From RGIG5612 sp045616165 (GTDB taxonomy: Bacteria; Bacillota; Clostridia; Lachnospirales; Lachnospiraceae), in contig JAZLGF010000033.1 in the NCBI GenBank assembly GCA_045616165.1, positions 1 to 22,461 on the forward strand: a DNA stretch of 22,461 nt. Direction: 5' to 3'. The translations under genes were made by a program, and so were the position numbers. This document shows, piece after piece, positions 15,527-22,166 of this stretch (the stretch's first letter is position 1; the number at the start of each line of letters is the position of its first letter). The notes beneath the pieces are model-generated. The model was given only the letters and a program-made list of their open reading frames with translations. It was not told where the DNA came from and ran no database searches.

Positions 15527-16807
15527 TTATTTTTGTGTAGCGTTGCCTGGTTTATAAGCACCAGTTACAGCGCCTTTAAGTTCTGGATAAAGTGATGCAT
15601 CGATAACAACAAGTTCCCACTCGCCCTTATCATTCTTCTGCCACTGTCCACCAGCAACTACTGTATCTGAGTATGCTAATCCGTTCATTTCCTTATCATA
15701 TTTGATAGGTCCAACGATTGTTTCAACATCAAGTGCTCTGATAGCTTTCATAAGTTCTGCTTTATCAGTTGTTCCGGCTTTTTGTAAACCTTGAACTGCT
15801 AACTCTAAAGCTGCATAAGCATATCCAGCTGGCTGAGGCATAACGCCACCGTTATCTTTTTGATAAGCTGCACCAAGTGTTGGGCAATCAACGCCTGTTA
15901 AACCAGAAACGTATGGATAAAGTGGTGACCACCAAACTTCTGATAAGATACCTTCAACATTCTCGCCTAAAGCTGCAACATCGCCAGGAAGTAAGCAGCA
16001 TTTACCCATTGTGATAGCGCCAACTTTAACGCCTGCTGCCTGCATCTGTGTAAAGAGGTTAGAGAAATCTGGAGGAATGTTTGTTCCTGCTAAGATATCG
16101 ATTCCACCATCTTTGTAAGTTTTAACAACGTTTGAGAAGTCGTCTGTTAATGATGGATATTGACCTGGGTCAACTACTACATAACCGTCTTTTGGTAATT
16201 TCTCTTTGAATGTGTTATACCAAGCTGTTCCGTCAGCATCGTTAGCGAATGCTAAACCGATTTTAGCGCCTGTGTTAGGGCCATAGCCTGCTGCTGTCCA
16301 AAGAGCTTTATGTGCTTCATAAATATTGTCGATTGTCCAGAAAGCATGAACTGTCCAATCATGTGTATCTGATGCCATTGCGCATGGATCAACTGGTGCT
16401 TGGATACCAATACATGGAACACCGTTGATTTCAGCCTGTGTTTCAACAGGGATTGCTGTTTCAGGAGTCTGAATAGCAATAATAACGTCAACGTTATCTT
16501 CTACACAAAGTTTTGATGCCATATCAGCAGCTGTCTGCTGGTCTGACTGTGAATCATAAACGATAACATCGATTTTCTTTTTAGCGCCATCAACTTCGAT
16601 TCCGCCAAGAGTATCATTAACGTATGATTCAATTTGTTTTACAACCCATTCGCATCCTTCGCCGTTACCAGCAAGTGCGCCAGTAGTAGGGTTAACGTAA
16701 CCAATCTTGATTACATCGCTGCCACCCTTTTTGCCACCGCAGGCTGCGAGCAAAGTAGCTGCCATACAAAGGGCAAGTACTAATGCTAAAATTCTACCTT
16801 TCTTCAT
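15527..16807 (-). CDS. Branched-chain amino acid-type ABC transporter substrate-binding lipoprotein
   Basis: A 426-residue extracytoplasmic receptor of the type I periplasmic-binding-protein fold. Residues 1-22 form a lipoprotein signal with the lipobox LAAC and lipidated Cys23, followed by a Gly/Lys/Ser linker. The mature domain starts IKIGYVNPTTGALAGNGE, typical of LivJ/LivK receptors, and has IDVIVYDSQSDQQTAADMASKL and a VIIAIQTPETAIPVETQAE segment in the expected places. It is longer and more aromatic than E. coli LivJ, with the paired Trp in LSEVWWSPLYPY, so the ligand may not be leucine; amides, urea-like compounds or aromatic acids are alternatives. TGGAGGAG precedes the ATG, and a strong promoter lies upstream. 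It is the first gene of the importer operon. Confidence 0.9.
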   Translation of the reverse strand: MKKGRILALVLALCMAATLLAACGGKKGGSDVIKIGYVNPTTGALAGNGEGCEWVVKQIESYVNDTLGGIEVDGAKKKIDVIVYDSQSDQQTAADMASKLCVEDNVDVIIAIQTPETAIPVETQAEINGVPCIGIQAPVDPCAMASDTHDWTVHAFWTIDNIYEAHKALWTAAGYGPNTGAKIGLAFANDADGTAWYNTFKEKLPKDGYVVVDPGQYPSLTDDFSNVVKTYKDGGIDILAGTNIPPDFSNLFTQMQAAGVKVGAITMGKCCLLPGDVAALGENVEGILSEVWWSPLYPYVSGLTGVDCPTLGAAYQKDNGGVMPQPAGYAYAALELAVQGLQKAGTTDKAELMKAIRALDVETIVGPIKYDKEMNGLAYSDTVVAGGQWQKNDKGEWELVVIDASLYPELKGAVTGAYKPGNATQK

Positions 16808-16850
16808 GTTTACTCCTCCAATTTATTAATAAATTAAAAAAATTTTTTTC

Positions 16851-16870
16851 CTGAATATTATTAAATTCAG
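16851..16870. promoter_or_regulatory. Palindrome in the binding-protein gene leader
   Basis: CTGAAT (16851-16856) and ATTCAG (16865-16870) form an inverted repeat around an AT-only centre, just downstream of the predicted transcription start and about 45 bases before the ATG. It could be an operator or a short leader hairpin; no regulator can be named. Confidence 0.3.
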
Positions 16871-16880
16871 AGCTGTGAAT

Positions 16881-16909
16881 ATTATACAATATGCTCTATT
16901 CTTTGTAAA
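16881..16909 (-). promoter_or_regulatory. Strong promoter of the importer operon
   Basis: On the minus strand -35 TTTACA (complement of 16904-16909) and -10 TATAAT (complement of 16881-16886) are separated by exactly 17 bases. It lies about 75 bases upstream of the binding-protein ATG and directly after the degV terminator, so the importer has its own transcript. Confidence 0.85.
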
Positions 16910-16917
16910 TATATACT

Positions 16918-16948
16918 AAAAAAAGCAACTTATCGTTGCTTTTTTTTG
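16918..16948 (-). terminator. Terminator after degV (symmetric)
   Basis: AAAAAAAGCAAC (16918-16929) and GTTGCTTTTTTT (16935-16946) pair over 12 bases around TTATC. The A-run and T-run make it able to act in both directions; on the minus strand it ends the degV transcript. Confidence 0.9.
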
Positions 16949-16970
16949 GTACTTATTCAATTACTATATT

Positions 16971-17867
16971 TTATCCTTTATATCCGTCCATTGTTCTTTT
17001 TTTGCCCCAGAAGAATATTGCCATAAGTCCCGGTCCACAGTTTGAACCGATTGTTGGTCCAATGTATGTGTATTTAACTTCTTTAAATCCGTAGTGTTCT
17101 TTTAATTCCTCGCCCCATTTTTGAGCCTGCTCTGGTATATCTGAGTGACATACGTAAACAGTTTGTTCTTCAGGGTTTTCAACGATTCCATCAACAATCT
17201 CATAAATTCTTCTTAATGTCTTTTTAAGGCCTCTTACTTTTTCTTGAACAATTAAATGTCCTTCAAGATCAAGATTTAAGATTGGGCAAATATTTAATGC
17301 TTCACCAATGATTGCGCCAAGCTTGCTTACACGGCCACTTCTATATAAATATTTAAGCTCGTCTGTTGTGTACCATGTATTCATATTTCCTTTATGCTCT
17401 TCTAACCATGCTACGCATTCTTCTGCGCTCTTTCCTTCATCTCTTAAGCGCGCTGCTTCTAATGCGAGCATTCCATATCCTACTGAGCAAAGTGTTGAGT
17501 CAACCATACGAATATCTGCATCCGGATTTTCATCTTTAATCATTTCTGATGCCTGACATCCGTTATTGAACGTTCCTGAAACACCACTTCCTAAACTAAT
17601 ATGAATTATTGGAAGATTATTATTTTCTTCTGAAATTGGTTTAAAGTATTCAACAAACTGATATGGATTTATCTGGCTTGTCTTTGGTGCGTCGCCTTCT
17701 CTCATGCCATCATAAAATTTATGGCAGTCTGCCTGAATCATTGTATCTGTAATTATTTCTCCATTAAGTTCATACTGTAATGGGAATGCATATATTTTGT
17801 TTTCATTTAAAACCGAAATATCAAGATCGCATCCTGAATCTGTACTTACAACAAATTTTGGTTCCAT
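16971..17867 (-). CDS. DegV family fatty-acid-binding protein
   Basis: DegV proteins bind a fatty acid in a cleft between two domains; related FakB proteins present it to the kinase FakA for phospholipid synthesis. The 298-residue protein opens with VVSTDSGCDLD, has the KTSQINPYQF loop (with the conserved Thr-Ser) near residue 60, IIHISLGSGVSGTFNNG around 85-105, and the WYTTDELKYLYRSGRVSK segment typical of the family, then GPTIGSNCGPG near the end, where the family has a His-Thr-Gly-Pro-Gly type motif; here a Cys replaces the His position. AAGGAGG precedes the ATG. No fakA-like gene is in the window. It is a single-gene transcript by its terminator, downstream of a repeat-bearing spacer. 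Confidence 0.93.
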   Translation of the reverse strand: MEPKFVVSTDSGCDLDISVLNENKIYAFPLQYELNGEIITDTMIQADCHKFYDGMREGDAPKTSQINPYQFVEYFKPISEENNNLPIIHISLGSGVSGTFNNGCQASEMIKDENPDADIRMVDSTLCSVGYGMLALEAARLRDEGKSAEECVAWLEEHKGNMNTWYTTDELKYLYRSGRVSKLGAIIGEALNICPILNLDLEGHLIVQEKVRGLKKTLRRIYEIVDGIVENPEEQTVYVCHSDIPEQAQKWGEELKEHYGFKEVKYTYIGPTIGSNCGPGLMAIFFWGKKRTMDGYKG

Positions 17868-17887
17868 ATTATTTCCTCCTTTTGTAC

Positions 17888-17916
17888 TTTTTATATTCCT
17901 CGCTCCCGCAGGACAC
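17888..17916. repeat. 29-base repeat, copy A, in the spacer upstream of degV
   Basis: Matches 18001-18029 at 27 of 29 positions. On the minus strand it would still encode the last residues LRERGI and a stop, like the end of the HAD gene, but it lies in the spacer before degV. The intervening 84 bases carry further short inverted repeats, such as CAGGG-AA-CCCTG and GCAGGG with CCCTGC. Confidence 0.85.
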
Positions 17917-18000
17917 CTCCCATTGCTTCGCAGGGAACCCTGACCCTGCTTGCATGGTGCCTTCCTGCTCGCGCTCGGAACTCTTCACATTATACTATCG

Positions 18001-18029
18001 TTTTTATATCCCTCGCTCCCGCAGGACAT
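18001..18029. repeat. 29-base repeat, copy B, forming the 3' end of the HAD gene
   Basis: This copy supplies the last codons and stop of the HAD phosphatase gene (from about the Val-Leu-Arg-Glu-Arg-Gly-Ile end). The other copy is 113 bases further downstream. Confidence 0.85.
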
Positions 18030-18651
18030 CTAACAATTCTGAAAAATCATCTATTGATGCAAACGGCTCTACTACACTTCCAAACCCATACGTTACATGT
18101 ACGAACGGAACATGTGCATCCGTAGCCGCATTCATATCTTTCTGCGTATCTCCTATATAGATAGCTTTTTCAAATCCGTTTCGTTTCATAACAAGGCGAA
18201 TATTATCTGCCTTGCTTCTTAGCGTATTTCCCCACTCTTCAAAATCTACAAAATATTTTTTTGTATCCATCGATGTCATAAACGCATCAATGTATCCTTT
18301 TTGGCAATTGCTTACAACTGCCATTGTATAGCCTTGTTCTTGCAATGTCTTAAGTGTGGTTTTTACATTTGGAAAGAGTACTCCGCCCGACTCCTTTAAG
18401 TATTCTACTTCATGTACTTCGCACTCTTTAAAAATTCTTCTTTTATTTTCTTCGTCTATACCGATTATTGTATGGTCTGCGATTTCTCTCATCGTCATTC
18501 CCATGACCGAATGGATATAATCTGCATCCAGTGGTTTCATTTCGGGAAGTTCTTTTTGCAAAACTTCATTCCATGAGATTGCAACTTCCTTTCCAGAATC
18601 CCAAAGCGTTCCATCTAAATCAAAAATCAGCATTGTATCTTTTGTAATCAT
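18004..18651 (-). CDS. HAD superfamily hydrolase, phosphoglycolate-phosphatase-like
   Basis: A cytosolic phosphatase-type protein of 215 residues. HAD motif I is DLDGTLWDSG near residues 11-20, with a helical cap domain after it; motif II is VVSNC; motif III is the Lys region around MKRNGFEKAIYIG; motif IV is GDTQKDMNAA. All catalytic positions are intact, and the layout matches Gph/PgmB-like subfamily I enzymes, whose substrates cannot be assigned from sequence. Its ATG overlaps the stop of the MurE-like gene in ATGA without a ribosome site of its own, so its translation depends on that gene. Its last codons are part of a 29-base sequence repeated in the downstream spacer. Confidence 0.9.
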   Translation of the reverse strand: MITKDTMLIFDLDGTLWDSGKEVAISWNEVLQKELPEMKPLDADYIHSVMGMTMREIADHTIIGIDEENKRRIFKECEVHEVEYLKESGGVLFPNVKTTLKTLQEQGYTMAVVSNCQKGYIDAFMTSMDTKKYFVDFEEWGNTLRSKADNIRLVMKRNGFEKAIYIGDTQKDMNAATDAHVPFVHVTYGFGSVVEPFASIDDFSELLDVLRERGI

Positions 18652-20261
18652 TTTTCTACTTTATATATTTCATCATAAGCTGCTTGGATTATTTCGCCAT
18701 CTGTTATATATGGAACTAAATCATTTCCTATATTTTGGCAATCCTCAACTCCTCTTCCCGTCATGCATATAACGGTTGGCTCTACTGCGTCGAAAGCTGC
18801 TTGTCTAATAGCCTGCGCTCTATCTTCGATAATAACCCATTTTCCATTTGCCGATTTAACACCCTCGGCGATATCCGCAGCAATCTTCGAAACTGGCTCG
18901 TTATATGGACAGTCCATTGTTATATAAGCCATGTCGCAATATTTTCCTACTGCTCTTCCTATATCAAATCTTCTATTGATTGCTTTTCCACCAGTGCTTC
19001 CAAAAACGCATACCAGTCTTCTATCTGGGTAAAGTCTTTTAGCCGACTTAAATAATGTTTCATAACTAATTCCGTTATGTGCATAATCAATAAAAGAAAT
19101 TATTCTTTCATCTGGGCTTTTTACCATAACCATATGTCCTGGTGTAACCGCCTTAGAAATACCCTCTTTTATTTGCTCGATACTAATTCCTTTTGTATGA
19201 CAATAAGCGATTGCCGCAAGAGCGTTGAACGCATTAAATATTCCATGCATCGGCATTTCAAAATCTTCTGTAAATCCTGGGCCTTCTATTGTAAATATGA
19301 GATTATCTACTGTTTCATCAACTGCTACCAACCTATAATCTGCTTTACTTAAATCTTCATTGTTTTTATTAATTGTATTTGTTGGCTTAGCGATAAGTTC
19401 GTCTTGGATTTGTCTTGTTGCTGCAAAAGTTACAATCTTTTCACAACACTTTGCTCCTTCTAAAACTTTATCAACATCGTCGCATGCTAAGTTAACAACT
19501 GCGATTTTAGCTTGCTTAAAAATATTAATTTTTGTTTCGAGATAATCTTCGTATGAAGGATGTTCTTTATCGCTTACATGATCATTTGAAATATTTGTAA
19601 AGATTGCTCCTTCGAATTTAATGCCTGTCGTTCTCCCATATTTAATCGCCTGGGAAGAAACTTCCATAACTAAATGATCTCTGTTTGATTCGCAGAGGTT
19701 ATAAAATCTGCGATGAAGTTCGAATGCTTCTGGTGTTGTTTGGTTCGGTGCTAATTCAACCGTTTTTCCATCATGCAATTCTGCTGATGAGAAAATTCCC
19801 ATAGGCTCTTTTCCAAGCGAGCTTAGGTAAACATCATATATTGCTTTTATACAATATGACGTTGTTGTCTTTCCAGTCGTTCCCGTAACGCCTACTTTTT
19901 CAATTTTATTTTCTGCATAATCATAGAACAGTCTTGCCATGTCCGGCATACATCTTCTTATATCATTAACGATTACATGTGGCATTTCCTTAAGTTTTTT
20001 TGCCATCTCTGGGTCATCTTCATCTTTTGCATAATCTATCTGGCTTACATAGCATGTCGCACCTTGATTTATTGCATCAAATAAATATTGCTTTTTGAAA
20101 TTTGCGCCTTTACAAACAAAAAGTGTTCCTTCTTCTACCATTTTTGAGTCATATGTCAGACCCTTAATTGGCATATCCGGCTCACTTAAAGTTACGCACT
20201 CTTTAATTTCTCCAAGACTTTCAAATAAATCTATATATTCTTTCCATGTGACTTTATTCAT
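18648..20261 (-). CDS. MurE-like Mur ligase family protein lacking the DNPR motif
   Basis: Mur ligases join an amino acid to a UDP-MurNAc-peptide (or similar acid) using ATP. The 537-residue protein has the MurE three-domain layout: an N-terminal substrate domain with the SxxxxxGxLFVC-like segment EEGTLFVCKGANF, the ATP loop GVTGTTGKTTTS with Lys131, NQTTPEAFELHR, EVSSQAI, and YLETKINIF with Lys244 at the carbamylated-lysine position, then a C-terminal domain with GSTGGKAINRR. The MurE specificity motif DNPR (meso-DAP) or DNPA-like (Lys) reads DCPY at 450-453. It is therefore probably a paralogue with another amino-acid or substrate specificity, not the housekeeping MurE. The ATG has only a weak ribosome site. 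It is coupled to the HAD gene. Confidence 0.87.
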   Translation of the reverse strand: MNKVTWKEYIDLFESLGEIKECVTLSEPDMPIKGLTYDSKMVEEGTLFVCKGANFKKQYLFDAINQGATCYVSQIDYAKDEDDPEMAKKLKEMPHVIVNDIRRCMPDMARLFYDYAENKIEKVGVTGTTGKTTTSYCIKAIYDVYLSSLGKEPMGIFSSAELHDGKTVELAPNQTTPEAFELHRRFYNLCESNRDHLVMEVSSQAIKYGRTTGIKFEGAIFTNISNDHVSDKEHPSYEDYLETKINIFKQAKIAVVNLACDDVDKVLEGAKCCEKIVTFAATRQIQDELIAKPTNTINKNNEDLSKADYRLVAVDETVDNLIFTIEGPGFTEDFEMPMHGIFNAFNALAAIAYCHTKGISIEQIKEGISKAVTPGHMVMVKSPDERIISFIDYAHNGISYETLFKSAKRLYPDRRLVCVFGSTGGKAINRRFDIGRAVGKYCDMAYITMDCPYNEPVSKIAADIAEGVKSANGKWVIIEDRAQAIRQAAFDAVEPTVICMTGRGVEDCQNIGNDLVPYITDGEIIQAAYDEIYKVEK

Positions 20262-20293
20262 TTTTTGTCTACTTTCTTTTTTTATTTAACATT

Positions 20294-20320
20294 AAAAAAT
20301 CGAGCCTTAACTCGGCTTTT
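20294..20320 (-). terminator. Weak hairpin with U-run in the leader of the MurE-like gene
   Basis: On the minus strand AGCCGAGTTAAGGCTCG can fold as AGCC with GGCT, or as CGAG with CTCG, and is followed by ATTTTTTAA. It lies between the divergent genes, upstream of the MurE-like start, so if transcribed with that gene it would act as a leader attenuator. The stems are only four to five base pairs, so this is tentative. Confidence 0.35.
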
Positions 20321-20334
20321 ATATTACCATAATT

Positions 20335-20365
20335 TTGCCCAAACTTCTATATAATATTGTATAAT
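20335..20365 (+). promoter_or_regulatory. Possible promoter of the acyltransferase-3 gene
   Basis: TATAAT occurs at 20360-20365 and again at 20350-20355; a -35-like TTGCCC (20335-20340) is 19 bases from the first-named one. With the -10 at 20360 the transcript would begin close to the ATG at 20372, the same -10 to ATG spacing as at the SGNH gene (3594-3606). Confidence 0.45.
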
Positions 20366-20371
20366 TGGGGT

Positions 20372-21403
20372 ATGGAAAGACAAGAACGTGCCCACTGGGC
20401 CGACGTACTTAAGTTCATAGGAATGATTTTAATTTTCTGGGGACATTTGCTTCCCATAAATAATTTTTATGCTGCTGTTTTTGCGCATCATGTTCCTTTG
20501 TTCTTTTTTATTAGCGGTCTTTTTGCTGGGTTAGCACCAAAGAATTGTTCTTTCGGAAAATTCGTAGTGAAAAAAGTTCGTTCTTTAGTTCTTCCATATT
20601 TTATTTTTTCACTTTTAACAATTATCATTTTCTTAATCTTTGGAAAATTAAAATGGTCTGGAGTAGGAAAAGCTTTGCTCGACATGGTTAAAGGCATTCG
20701 CAACCAAACTCCTGCTATCCAGCTTTGGTTTTTACCTTGCTTATTTATTATTTCTATTTTGTTTGAACTCATAAAAAGAATTTTTAAGAATAAATATATT
20801 GTAAGTTTAATTTGTATCGCACTCTTTATTGTTGGCATAACATGTCTCGGACACGAGCCTACCAAAGATCCGATGTGGATTTGGAACTTTGACTCCGCAC
20901 TCGTTTTCATTTTATATTACATGATTGGCGCATGGGCATTTCCAATTATTGATGGCTTTGTTTACGAGGAAACTTCCTGTGGTAAAAAAATAGCCTTTTG
21001 GATTTGCTTTGTTTTAGCTTTAGCTTTTAGTGGATACATGTATATTCGTGGCGATGTATTTGCGATGTTCTTCACAAATCTTCTTATCGTACCACTTTAT
21101 GAAGTCTTCGTAGTTTTTTGCGCTCTTATTATGATTTTTACTGCAGTATGCTTTTCAAAGATGCTTAAAAACGTTCGCATCTTTTCATATATCGGCGAAG
21201 GCAGCCTTTATCTTTGTGGTAATGAAATGCTTTTGAAATATCTTGTCGGCTTCGGCGTAAGTGCTTTAGGTCTAAAAACTTTTATTCACACAACATGGTG
21301 GGCCAGCCTTCTTTACAGCATCATCTTAATCTTCATCTGCACCTTCACTCTCAACCTCATTGAGAAGAAAGCATTCGAAAAACTCTTTAATACCAAGTTT
21401 TAA
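20372..21403 (+). CDS. Acyltransferase 3 family membrane protein (fucose 4-O-acetylase-like)
   Basis: Acyltransferase-3 proteins are polytopic membrane enzymes that O-acetylate sugars of surface polysaccharides or peptidoglycan from cytosolic acyl donors. From the ATG at 20372 the protein has 343 residues and about ten hydrophobic helices. The N-terminus RAHWADVLKFIGMILIFWGHLLP with His25, followed by HHVPLFFFISGLF, is the family signature, with the conserved His in the first helix. There is no fused SGNH domain. GGGG lies two bases before the ATG, too close for a normal ribosome site, and the TTG at 20357 would overlap the -10 box. It stands alone, divergent from the MurE-like gene, and is followed by a terminator. 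Substrate unknown. Confidence 0.88.
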   Translation: MERQERAHWADVLKFIGMILIFWGHLLPINNFYAAVFAHHVPLFFFISGLFAGLAPKNCSFGKFVVKKVRSLVLPYFIFSLLTIIIFLIFGKLKWSGVGKALLDMVKGIRNQTPAIQLWFLPCLFIISILFELIKRIFKNKYIVSLICIALFIVGITCLGHEPTKDPMWIWNFDSALVFILYYMIGAWAFPIIDGFVYEETSCGKKIAFWICFVLALAFSGYMYIRGDVFAMFFTNLLIVPLYEVFVVFCALIMIFTAVCFSKMLKNVRIFSYIGEGSLYLCGNEMLLKYLVGFGVSALGLKTFIHTTWWASLLYSIILIFICTFTLNLIEKKAFEKLFNTKF

Positions 21404-21415
21404 TACCAATTCAAT

Positions 21416-21448
21416 AAAAAAACCTTGAAGAAAACTTCAAGGTTTTTT
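21416..21448 (+). terminator. Two-way terminator between the acyltransferase gene and the tRNA cluster
   Basis: CCTTGAAG (21423-21430) pairs with CTTCAAGG (21435-21442) around AAAA, flanked by seven A and six T. It can end both the plus-strand acyltransferase mRNA and the minus-strand rRNA-tRNA transcript after tRNA-Phe. Confidence 0.92.
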
Positions 21449-21452
21449 CGTG

Positions 21453-21525
21453 TGCCCAGAGCCGGAATCGAACCAGCGACACGTGGATTTTCAGTCCACT
21501 GCTCTACCAACTGAGCTATCTGGGC
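21453..21525 (-). tRNA. tRNA-Phe (GAA)
   Basis: A 73-base cloverleaf with acceptor arms GCCCAGA and TCTGGGC, D-arm AGCTCAGTTGGTAGAGC, anticodon loop CTGAAAA reading GAA, and T-loop GGTTCGATTCC. The discriminator is A. The genomic sequence after it is CAC, so CCA is not encoded. It is the last tRNA of the cluster. Confidence 0.97.
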
Positions 21526-21543
21526 GTAAAAATTTTCAAAGAG

Positions 21544-21617
21544 TAGCGGGGGCAGGATTTGAACCTGCGACCTCCGGGTTATGAGCCCGACGAGCTTCCG
21601 GACTGCTCTACCCCGCG
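21544..21617 (-). tRNA. Initiator tRNA-fMet (CAT)
   Basis: The anticodon loop CTCATAA reads CAT, and the anticodon stem has three consecutive G-C pairs, the mark of initiator tRNA. The acceptor arms CGCGGGG and CCCCGCT leave position 1-72 unpaired as C-U; E. coli and B. subtilis have C-A. Discriminator A; CCA is not encoded. Confidence 0.95.
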
Positions 21618-21623
21618 TTAGAA

Positions 21624-21705
21624 TGGGGGAAGGTGGATTCGAACCACCGAAGGCATTGCCAGCAGATTTACAGTCTGTCCCCTTTGGCCACTCGGGAATT
21701 CCCCC
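21624..21705 (-). tRNA. tRNA-Tyr (GTA)
   Basis: A class II tRNA with a long variable arm. Acceptor arms GGGGGAA and TTCCCCC, anticodon loop CTGTAAA reading GTA, T-loop GGTTCGAATCC. Discriminator A; CCA is not encoded. The spacer to tRNA-fMet is only six bases. Confidence 0.96.
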
Positions 21706-21741
21706 CTGTTGAGAGAAGCAAAATCGGAAAAATGATCGAAT

Positions 21742-21755
21742 GAGAGCTTGCTCTC
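21742..21755. repeat. Small hairpin in the tRNA-Tyr/tRNA-Val spacer
   Basis: GAGAG and CTCTC pair around CTTG. It may be a processing signal or part of the repeat-rich spacer. Confidence 0.35.
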
Positions 21756-21784
21756 TATTTCGAGCATTTTTTTGATTTTATTTC

Positions 21785-21831
21785 GCGAAGCGAAATGGGC
21801 GAGGAAATCGAAGATTTCCGAGCACCGCTTC
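21785..21831. repeat. 47-base direct repeat, copy 1
   Basis: Identical over 47 bases to 21856-21902, 71 bases away. The unit holds an inner hairpin, GGAAATC-GAA-GATTTCC, and outer arms GAAGCG and CGCTTC, so it folds as a stem with a bulged middle. A second palindrome (ATTTCGC-GAA-GCGAAAT, 21779-21795) overlaps its left edge. Confidence 0.95.
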
Positions 21832-21855
21832 AATAATATTCAAAATTTTCAAAAT

Positions 21856-21902
21856 GCGAAGCGAAATGGGCGAGGAAATCGAAGATTTCCGAGCACCGCT
21901 TC
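21856..21902. repeat. 47-base direct repeat, copy 2
   Basis: Exact second copy of the unit at 21785-21831. It ends nine bases before the tRNA-Val gene. A CAAAATTTTCAAAAT stretch lies between the copies. Confidence 0.95.
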
Positions 21903-21910
21903 TAAAATCA

Positions 21911-21983
21911 TGGGACCTACAGGGCTCGAACCTGTGACCCCCTGCTTGTAAGGCAGGTGCTCTCCCAGCTGAGCTAAGATCCC
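21911..21983 (-). tRNA. tRNA-Val (TAC)
   Basis: Acceptor arms GGGATCT and AGGTCCC (one G-U pair), D-arm AGCTCAGCTGGGAGAGC, anticodon loop CTTACAA reading TAC, T-loop GGTTCGAGCCC. Discriminator A; CCA is not encoded. Confidence 0.96.
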
Positions 21984-21999
21984 AAATATTTAATTATCA

Positions 22000-22036
22000 A
22001 ATAAAAAAATTTGTGCGTTTACGCACTAATTTTTTA
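22000..22036. terminator. Hairpin with flanking A/T runs after the spacer repeats
   Basis: GTGCG and CGCAC pair around TTTA, extended by flanking A- and T-runs on both sides. It lies upstream of tRNA-Val on the minus strand and might act as a terminator or processing site in either direction. Confidence 0.4.
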
Positions 22037-22087
22037 TGTCGCTTGGATTGCTTCGCAATCACGTTAGCTGTCGCTTGGATTGCTTCG
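22037..22087. repeat. 19-base direct repeat pair in the tRNA-Val/tRNA-Asp spacer
   Basis: TGTCGCTTGGATTGCTTCG occurs at 22037-22055 and again at 22069-22087. The first copy continues into GATTGC-TTC-GCAATC, the second into a larger hairpin with GGATTGC and GCAATCC arms enclosing GTGC-TTC-GCAC. Confidence 0.85.
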
Positions 22088-22108
22088 TGCTTCGCACTCT
22101 CGCAATCC

Positions 22109-22158
22109 ATTATCCACTCCGTACTCCGAACTATCGTTCTACGTACTCCGTGGATAAT
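22109..22158. repeat. Long inverted repeat with internal direct repeats
   Basis: ATTATCCAC (22109-22117) pairs with GTGGATAAT (22150-22158); the enclosed loop contains CGTACTCCG twice (22120-22128 and 22142-22150). Confidence 0.65.
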
Positions 22159-22166
22159 TCTTCGTC

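Noticed and set aside
12072..16807. Riboswitch or T-box in the importer leader
   Set aside because: The leader from the predicted start to the ATG is about 70 bases, AT-rich, with only a small palindrome; no T-box sequence or specifier stem is present.
17868..17957. A 28-codon open frame (start MQAGSGFPAKQW) in the spacer before degV on the minus strand
   Set aside because: It runs through the repeat copy and into the degV ribosome site, has no ribosome site of its own and resembles nothing I know.
21785..21902. CRISPR array
   Set aside because: Only two repeat copies with a 24-base AT-rich spacer, repeat length and structure unlike CRISPR, inside a tRNA cluster, with no cas genes.
21748..21951. 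Open frames in both strands across the tRNA cluster (for example 21618-21833, 21748-21951, 22036-22275)
   Set aside because: They overlap tRNA genes and structured spacers and have no ribosome sites or recognisable protein features.
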